NCBI GenBank assembly: GCA_039720395.1
Contig: CM077827.1
Span: 8,719,991 to 8,783,990 of the forward strand
Direction: 5' to 3'
Source of the DNA: Liquidambar formosana
Lineage: Eukaryota > Streptophyta > Magnoliopsida > Saxifragales > Altingiaceae
Length of the DNA: 64,000 nucleotides
The notes under the pieces are model-generated. The model was not told the origin of the DNA, did not search any database, and saw only the letters and a list, made by a program, of their open reading frames with translations. This document shows positions 56,780 to 64,000 of the stretch, one piece after another. The translations under genes and the position numbers were made by a program. Each line of letters starts with the position of its first letter. Positions within the stretch are counted from its first letter, which is position 1.

Positions 56780-56879
56780 AATCAACAAATGATTATCAAT
56801 ACTTTTCCATAACCTTGAATCCGAGATCCCTCACTCAATAAGTGAGGAGAATGTCATTAAACTATTATGCCATCGGCGC

Positions 56880-57290
56880 CAAAAAGTTTACTTAAACATG
56901 CAATAGATTTTGGGGGGAAGGGGGGGGGGGGATCGACAAAGTTATTCAAAATAATGTTTTCTAACGGACAGTGTGGGCAATTTTTATGAAATTTTTTTAT
57001 ATTTTTCATAAAACTTTAACGCTATGTTTGAATAATGAATTTTTAGGTGGAATTTGTTTTTGAGATAGAATTTGTAAAATTTTTATAAGAATGAGACGGA
57101 CAAAATCCTTATAAAAATTTTACAAATTCCATTTCAAAAGCAAATTCTACCTAAAAATTCCTTATCCAAACATAGCATAAAAGTTTTTAAATAAGTTAAA
57201 GGATAAAAATAAAAATAAAAAAGTCTTGGGAGTCAATAGAAGCTCACTGACACCAATAGGCTTGAGCTAACCCAACGTCATGTTGAGCTT
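56880..57290. repeat. Paralogue of 12780-13020, with nested MITE
   Basis: Half of a palindromic MITE (ATTCAAAATAATGTTTTCTA) followed by CCAATAGGCT(T/A)GAGCTA, matching 12840-13020. A G-run occurs at 56914-56930. Confidence 0.65.
57020..57177. mobile_element. Short Harbinger-like MITE, TAA TSD
   Basis: A 158-bp near-perfect inverted repeat with ends CGCTATGTTTG and CAAACATAGCA, flanked by TAA (57017-57019, 57178-57180). The arms continue through AATTTTTAGGTGGAATTTG / CAAATTCTACCTAAAAATT. Confidence 0.85.
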
Positions 57291-57298
57291 AAATTTAA

Positions 57299-57698
57299 GG
57301 GAACGGCTATTGCAACCCCCCATTCCTATAAGCCCACCCCTCTATCCTTTAGGTTTTTAAGGTTTTATGCAAAATATAAAAAGTTTTTATAAAAACTGGC
57401 CATGATGTCTACTAGAAAACATCATTTTGAACAACTTTGTAGAAGAAAGTTTTTTCAAAATCTATCGTTTAAATATACTTTTTAACCATTTATAGCCTTT
57501 ATTTCATTTTTTGCCAAAAAGTCTACTTAAACGATAAATTTTGGAAAAACTTTCTTCTGCAAAGTTGTTCAAAATAATGTTTTCTAGTGGACTTCACAGC
57601 CGGTTTTCATAAAAACATTTTATATTTTGCATAAAACTTTTAAAACTAAAGGAATGAGGGGTGGGCTTATAGGAATGGGGGTTGCAATAGCCGTTCCC
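57299..57698. mobile_element. Palindromic MULE-type MITE, full length
   Basis: A 400-bp copy of the element at 52845-53243 with its own perfect 9-bp duplication TAAATTTAA (57290-57298, 57699-57707). The paralogous segment at about 13010-13030 (GCTTTAATTTAATAGCCC) lacks the insertion. Confidence 0.93.
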
Positions 57699-57707
57699 TA
57701 AATTTAA

Positions 57708-57953
57708 TAGCCCAGGCCCTGCCCGTAAGAAAATGTGTAAAGCTCGGCCCAATGGCCTACAAACACAATACAGTTATTGGAAAATGAAAATCAACTTGTA
57801 GTAAGGCATTAAACATTCACTTTAAGATAAATGGACCTTAATTACATGGAAATAAAGATTAAAACACTAAAACAACTAATTCCGTGTTAAAAAAATTGCA
57901 CAAGTCTTTGCACTAAGTGTTAACTGAGTCCCCTCCCCATATATTTATCTATA
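57708..57953. other. Paralogue of 13021-13150, no gene
   Basis: AAAATGTGTAAAGCTCGGCCC and ATTGGAAAATGAAAATCAAC match 13048-13110. Nothing coding. Confidence 0.7.
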
Positions 57954-59360
57954 TCTATACTACCTATAAAAAGATGAATGTAAGAAAAACTTTTGATTGA
58001 CTAATATACCCTTATTTTAATTTTTAAATACACAACTACCCACCCTTCTGCATATATAGGAAATATAGTAATATGGAAACTATAATTCTAAAACACATAC
58101 CTTAATATATAAAACACAAATAGGAATTCAAAAGATACCCTAAATCAAATACTCCATTTAATACTATACATATAATCCTAAAACACGTTGACTTTGTATC
58201 TCTCTCTTTCTCTCATTCTCTAGCAAACAAGAATGGCCTGTTAGAGGCATACCTACTTCCTAGCGCAGTCACAAACCAAATATCCACATCATGGAGACGA
58301 TACCGGATCTCAAGGGACTGTTGCATGAGTGTTTTGTACTTTTATTATCTATTTCTTAAAATTTTCTGAGAATTCATATAATGTTAAATTTGTTTGTGGT
58401 TGGGGGTAATTGTTTTCGAAGATTCTGGGTAGACTAGGAAAACCCTTGAATGTGTTTTGATTGTAACATGGAAATTGTTGGAATGGGTCATATATGTATA
58501 TGATAATTATTATTATTATTTTGCTTGAATTTAATTGTTGATGGGAAGGGAGGGGGAAAAAGAAAAAGGAAAAAAATAAAATGAAAATCTCGATCTCCAC
58601 TCTCTTTTCAATCTCTAAGTGAACAAAAAAAAATGTAGATGATGATACCATATAAAAATAAAATTGAGAATTTTTTTTTAGAAAAAGTAAGAAAAACTAT
58701 ATTATGAGGGATCAATTTCACTTATTAAAACAATAAATTAAATAATATTTAAAAGCATAAAAAATAGAAAATATAGAAAATAAAAATAAAATAATTATGT
58801 TTGCTACTTCCCTTTGGAATGCACATCTCAAATTGAAATAGCAAATTGCCACAGCCCACGTAAGGTAGCAAAAGACAGATCTGTTACTTTTTTTTTTTTT
58901 TTTCTTTTTTGCTACCTCCCTCAAAGATGCTCTTGTATCACATATTAAATTATATTATATCTATACTACCTATAAAAGTTTATACTTTAGAAACACTTTT
59001 GATTGACCATTACATCATTATTTTAAATTTTAAATATTTATTTGCCTCCCATATTTAACCAATTAAGAATGTTTATTTTCTAGCAAAAAAGAAGGAAAAA
59101 AGATAACACAATTTATGTTCACTTCATAAATTCTATACAGCCTCCACTACTATGCATATGTTCTAGCTAACTTCTTATTCCTTCCATAACTCTTAACAAT
59201 TGAAGGAATTTTGACTATTGTGTTAAGCGTTTATTCTAATAAGTTAAATTAACACAAAAGTAATAAATAATTAGATTTTCATGTTTAATATATATATAGA
59301 ATTTATAAATTTTTTTATTCAAATAATATTCATGTGCAACGCATGTGTACCCATATCTAG
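57954..59360 (+). mobile_element. Non-autonomous Helitron with two 5' termini
   Basis: Outer 5' end A|TCTATACTACCTATAAAAAG at 57954, inner 5' end at 58960 (TCTATACTACCTATAAAAG), one 3' end GCAACGCATGTGTACCCATATCTAG|T at 59360. It is a near-copy of the inverted element at 10748-12207. The mirrored low-complexity frames (58349-58651, 58718-58924, minus) are not genes. Confidence 0.87.
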
Positions 59361-59375
59361 TATATATATATATAC

Positions 59376-59755
59376 ACGGTTATGTTCTTGTACCCCTTGT
59401 ATTGATCCAGTGTACTTCATATTCCACTAATGCACATGATACACCATCCAATGTGGGTGTTGATATAATTTATATCAACATGTTCTTACTTGATCACCAT
59501 CCAATGTATAATGCTAATATAACTTATATCAACACGTGTATTTTTTTTATTTATTTATTTTTCTCATATATGAGCCACGGATGATGATCAAGTAAGCACT
59601 GTACTAATATAACTTATATCAACACCCCGCATTGAGAGTTGTACCTTATGTATTAATGGGATATGAGGTACATTGGACCAATACAATGAGTACAACCCTC
59701 ACTGCACGGTGCTAATATAACTTATATTAACACGTGCTGATGAGAACATAACCGT
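59376..59755. mobile_element. MITE with ACGGTTATGTTCT termini
   Basis: A 380-bp element with ends ACGGTTATGTTCT and AGAACATAACCGT, abutting the Helitron. CTAATATAACTTATATCAACA recurs several times inside in the same orientation. Target duplication unclear; superfamily not assigned. Confidence 0.75.
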
Positions 59756-59822
59756 ATGAGCCACCTCCAAAATTTTGCACAACTCTTTGCAACCTTTTTA
59801 ATCAAATGTTAATCATCTAAAC

Positions 59823-60267
59823 CATAGTTATTAAACCTGAACCGGCCCAGGTTGGTGAACTGGTGACCTGGTGCCTTGGCCAGTTCGGTTTTTTAATTGG
59901 ATCGTTTTTGCACTTGACTCGTCTTAGCCCAGGATAAACTGATTAAACCGAACGGTTTTTATTCCCAAAACAGAGCAAACCAGGTCCGGTCGGACCAGTG
60001 ACCCAGGCATGTGGCAAATAGGCTTTAAAGGTTATTATCAAAACGCGGCCAACTCCCTGTGTCTAGTATTACAATACATATTATTTAACTGGTTTCTCTC
60101 ACTTACAAAATAAAACCAACTAAATATATCTAAACTAATTATTATAAATTTTTATCATTATTTTAATTATAAGACCGGTTCGTACTAGTGACCCAATGGT
60201 TGAACCAGTGACCCGACCACCCGACTTCTCAACCGGGTCAATGTCGGGTCCGGGTTTAATAACTATG
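59823..60267. mobile_element. hAT-like MITE, CATAGTTATTAAACC family
   Basis: A 445-bp second member of the 48782 family: ends CATAGTTATTAAACC and GGGTTTAATAACTATG, with the 8-bp duplication ATCTAAAC (59815-59822, 60268-60275). Confidence 0.9.
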
Positions 60268-60275
60268 ATCTAAAC

Positions 60276-62258
60276 AACACATAATTTTATTATCATTTTC
60301 CTTCCACATGTATTGCGTACATTGTATTAGTCTATATAAATTAATTAAATATTCGTTTGTGTGAAGTTTTGCATGTATATACTCCGTACTTTGATGGTCA
60401 CGATACACGATAAGAAAGTAGCAAGTGGTTTTGCACTGCTATATCTTCAAGTAACCTAGCTCTTATCATATAATCAATCATCCAATATAAAAGTATGGAG
60501 AAAAATTAGAAATGGCTGAAAATGACAACCATAATAATAATAATCTATGATAAACCAAACACGTGGTGGAATTTCCTACCAAACTCCATGGGTTTCTAGT
60601 ATCAGGACGTAATTGATAACTAATGGGTCACCCAATTGCTCTTCGAGGATATGTACAAAATAATTAATCAGGCACAACAAACTCCCTTGTGACCGATATA
60701 TAAATTAATTATCATCAATAATTATTGCTCTGACTACAAGTACGAAGGTCTCCTTCATTTAATCTAAGAATTACCTTCATCGCATATGGTTCATAACAAA
60801 TTTCCTTCCAGTGTGTTAGGTCATCCCCTGAATGCTAGAACTCAATTCCTATGGTTTGTGAATAGTACGTCAGAGGATTGCATATAAGTCATTTGTTTTG
60901 AATTTTCAGCATATAATATTCATGTTCGCGTAAGGGTAAAGTTAAGAATTTAGTTGAGGTGAGACGAACTCATTAGTGTTCAATTTGTGTAAATGGTAGA
61001 AACGAGTGACAATGATAGAGGAACAAAAGCTTTGGGACTCATGAGACTATGACCCACATGCATCACTGCAATATTAAACACCCCCTCACCTCCCCAAAAA
61101 AAAAAAAAAAAGAATAGTGCTTTTTTTGGGGGAGGCGACAACGGGTTTAATGTGAATAAATTCAAGAAATTTTAAAAAGGAGTATGTAAAAAAAAAATTT
61201 AAAAATTAATTAACACATTATAAGATGGCAACAATTCTTTGATTTTCATTTAAATCAGTTAAACTCTCTCATTCAAAACAAGGTGGACCCAAGTGTCAAA
61301 AAAGGCATACAGCACTGGTTTTTTTTTTTTTTTTTTTTTTTTTTTTCTTTTTGGCTAAGAGAAACTAGGAGAAACAAACAAAAGAAAAGAACAAGAAAAA
61401 AAAAATACAAAAACCAAGACCTACTATAAACATCTTTAAAGCTGACTCTCTTTTAAAAGATGGGCTCTATAGGGTTGGGGTTCTTCTATCATTCGGTAGA
61501 AAAATAGAGGAATAAAAAATAAATTTTTTATTGTTACCATTATTGTAAAAATGGCTCTACACGTAAAATAAATATTCAACCAAAAAGGACACCCTTGTTG
61601 AATATAAAGCTCTTGTGAATCACATTGTCTTCATTAATTTTTGGGTTCGATCAAGACGTACTATAGCCTTTAATCACTAAAGATTCACCCTCCCAACTCT
61701 GCCAACTTTAGTCTGCTACATATAAATAAACCCATCAGGAGTATCACTCTATTCTGGTCCCTACAATCCTCTTCCCATTTGGACAGATTGAATGCCTATC
61801 ATTTATCCTCAACAACTTCCGCTATAGATCAATCTCTAAGTTGATGGCCGTAGCAAATTCTGATAATGTTCTTATTCAATTGCCTTTAATTATTGAATGA
61901 AGATATGAACGGCAATCTCAGACACCTGGCTCAAACCATTATGATCGAGCTAGTCTGTGAATTTGATAGGTGGCCACTATTACTGTCAATGCAAGTAGCT
62001 AGTGTAGTATTGGAACCTGCATTTTTTGGGCTCATCTACTGCTTTCTCAACTAATAAATTGCCTTCACCCTAAGCCATTTGCAATTTTCGTACAAGGAAT
62101 TAAGCTGAGTTCCAAGGGCAATTTCTGTCCGTGTGGTACTCGAACCACTTGATGTCTCTTCGCTTGAGATAATATTTGTGCAATTCATCAACTTGATTTG
62201 TTTTAACCATCTAATTTTCTATATATCTTTTTTCTGTACTTTCCTTGACCCATAAATG
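60276..62258. other. No gene supported
   Basis: AT-rich intergenic DNA with A/T-runs at 61098-61112 and 61320-61346. The short antisense frame 60980-61165 is not recognised. A less AT-rich part (61640-62180) has no long frame and no splice pattern that I trust. Confidence 0.45.
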
Positions 62259-62575
62259 GTACTCTATCTGTCCCACAATGATAAGTCATGTTTGACAAAA
62301 CACGTAGTTTAAGAAAAAATATCATTTCATTGACTTGTCATTTATTAAATTCTATTTTTCCAAAAATATGTACCATCTCTTACATTTTATTAGGTTTTGT
62401 GTTGAAATTAATTATTGAAATAACAAAAGGGACATAGTATAGGAAATTTAAAAAAAAAAATTATGATTTGACTTTTCAAAATAGATAAACATTTTGAGAC
62501 CATAAAAAAAAAAATAATAATAATAATAATAATAATAAAAGGTAACAAATATAGCCTACCTTTGTAGGACATAAG
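62259..62575. mobile_element. Stowaway-like MITE, diverged
   Basis: TACTCTATCTGTCCCACAATGATAAGTCATG at the left resembles the CTCCCTCCGTCCCACAATGATA start common to plant Stowaway MITEs. The right end TTTGTAGGACATAAGGAGATA is a diverged inverted partner. An AATAATAATAAT run lies inside. Confidence 0.5.
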
Positions 62576-63174
62576 GAGATATTAAGATTATGTGCAACCC
62601 ACATGTGAACGAAAGGCATCTAGCAAATAATTACCGTTGATGGCTGGCCTGTATATATTTTATAATGTCAAATACTTGGTATGATATTTTTATGTGTTCA
62701 TAGTTATTACTCGCACATAGATAAAATCTTGACTTCGTCACTGCGTGGCACCCAAAAATGAGTAGCACCATTGTTTAAATACTACACGTATAGGAGCCAC
62801 ACATTAATTTCCATAACCCTATTGACTTATCGTGACATACACATATATGCAAGTCCACCCTGTTCTTTACACTTTCCAGAAATCCTAGTAGATCGATGTT
62901 TCCAATTATTTTTCCCTGCCACTAAAATCATATTAATTGGTCAACATGGATTGTGTTGAATGTGTTCCATTTACGTTGTATAAGTGGACCATTCGTTGTT
63001 GAAAGTGAACCCTTGCACCCTTTTAATTCTGTATTCAACACACGAAGCATGGCAGGAAAAGTCGACAAATGTTTAATTACTTCTTCATACCACGTGTTAA
63101 AATTAAAAAACACAAAATGCACCCCCAATTTTGGAAAGCCAACATTATTTATGAATGTGCACTTCATTTTTGAG
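62576..63174. other. No gene seen
   Basis: GTGCAACCCACATGTGAAC...CATCTAG near 62595-62624 resembles a decayed Helitron 3' end without a 5' partner. The overlapping frames at 62928-63186 are antisense to one another and not recognised. Confidence 0.4.
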
Positions 63175-63275
63175 GTCCCGAATTAATTCAATCCGGTCGA
63201 ATTCAATATAATTTTCAGTCCAGTTCTAATCCAATTTTTTAGGTCCCGAATTAATTCGATCCGGTCTAGATATAC
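63172..63275. repeat. Tandem duplication, about 67-bp unit
   Basis: GAGGTCCCGAATTAATTCAATCCGGTC recurs as TAGGTCCCGAATTAATTCGATCCGGTC. Non-coding. Confidence 0.75.
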
Positions 63276-64000
63276 CTCTGACCTAGACCGATTTGCGAGC
63301 ATAATTATGTACATCTTATAGACATCCTAGAGAAAAGTCATATAATGAGAATGTCCTTATAAGTGTATTGACAAACTCGATCCCTCTATTTCAAGAGATA
63401 TCACACAAATTTCTAGTAACATGCCCTATCATCAAAGAGAGCTAGGATACCTACAAGAGTTACTCAAGCGAGCCGATCAAACAGAGGGTACTTAGGTGCA
63501 AAAGTTAACCTAGAGAACCCATCAGCATTAAATATTCTTTTTCATTCAACATTGTCAACAATGTTTGCCGATCTGAAAGTTTCTTCTTCGACATTTATTA
63601 GATTATCTATGTCCATTTTAACATATTTTTTACTAACATTTATACGAACACAATACAATAAATATGATGATGTGACACATGACTTGAATCGCATGTCAAA
63701 AAAAAAAAAAAAAGGTCATAAGAAAAGAGATGAAAGCACCCTCATGGTAGACAAACTCAATATTTTTATTTAAAAGTAATGTCCTTTACCTATCAAAAAT
63801 TATTTCTCATTCTTCTTTCCACTTAAGGCAAACCTTGATTACACACGTAACTTTATTTAATAAGTAACATGCATTATTATTTTCATTTATTTGAGATACC
63901 CTTGATTAATGGTAACCAATAGTAAGGATTTACCAAGAAAGTGCCCGTAACTTTCTAAAGCCCCACTTTCCCATCTTTGGCAGTTGGCACTCTTGAGCTC
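63276..64000. other. No gene seen
   Basis: AT-rich. The 73-codon frame at 63552-63773 has no recognised motif and includes an A-run. Confidence 0.4.

Noticed and set aside
62110..62165. Possible tRNA on the minus strand (GGTTCGAGTACC)
   Set aside because: Only a B-box-like motif is present, without A box or acceptor stem.
1..64000. CRISPR array, operon or prokaryotic system
   Set aside because: Tandem repeats here lack regular unique spacers, genes are spliced, and sequence features are those of plant nuclear DNA.

Overview
The window is nuclear DNA from a flowering plant, most likely a eudicot. It is AT-rich, full of poly(A/T) runs and microsatellites, dominated by transposable elements (TEs), and contains spliced genes with GT-AG introns. 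The species cannot be named from what is visible. No rRNA gene, complete tRNA gene, operon or CRISPR array was seen.

The only well-supported host genes are a cluster of DUF247 (UPF0481) genes, all on the minus strand. Copy 0 (about 9.31-12.38 kb) is a relic split by a Tourist-like MITE and a convergent pair of Helitrons. Copy 1 (16.34-20.05 kb) is the one apparently intact member, with two exons, 465 codons and a hAT element in its intron. Copy 2 (23.24-27.87 kb) is a pseudogene with a deleted splice donor and two frameshifts. Copy 3 (41.27-41.78 kb) is a lone first exon with a nonsense codon. A non-coding flank unit that lies 3' of copies 1 and 2 recurs at 31.24-32.40 kb and in part near 53.4 kb, so the array grew by segmental duplication.

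Layout. 0-9 kb: no firm gene; a GGATCGATCC minisatellite, a CACTA-like element with 117-bp tandem units, an LTR-like start and MITE debris. 9-28 kb: DUF247 copies 0-2 with Helitrons, hAT elements, a LINE tail, a TRIM and SINEs. 28-38 kb: MITEs, a possible signal-peptide first exon, a 1.2-kb solo LTR and retroelement debris. 38-42 kb: a gag-only LTR retrotransposon sitting in the truncated DUF247 copy 3 locus. 42-48.5 kb: two Mutator-like elements; the larger (4.9 kb) has TIRs of about 0.85 kb, a 9-bp TSD and a captured PPR gene fragment, so it is a Pack-MULE. 48.5-64 kb: hAT-like, Harbinger-like, palindromic 400-bp MULE-type and Stowaway-like MITEs, and further Helitrons.

The most informative property is that many insertions can be read to the base. 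Target-site duplications are intact, and for several elements an unoccupied paralogous site lies in the same window. The elements and the DUF247 array therefore date each other. Candidates for a second look are the Pack-MULE with its PPR fragment and nested inverted arms, the Helitrons with two 5' ends and one 3' end, and the palindromic 9-bp-TSD family as a possible small-RNA source. I did not find a wholly new system that I could defend.
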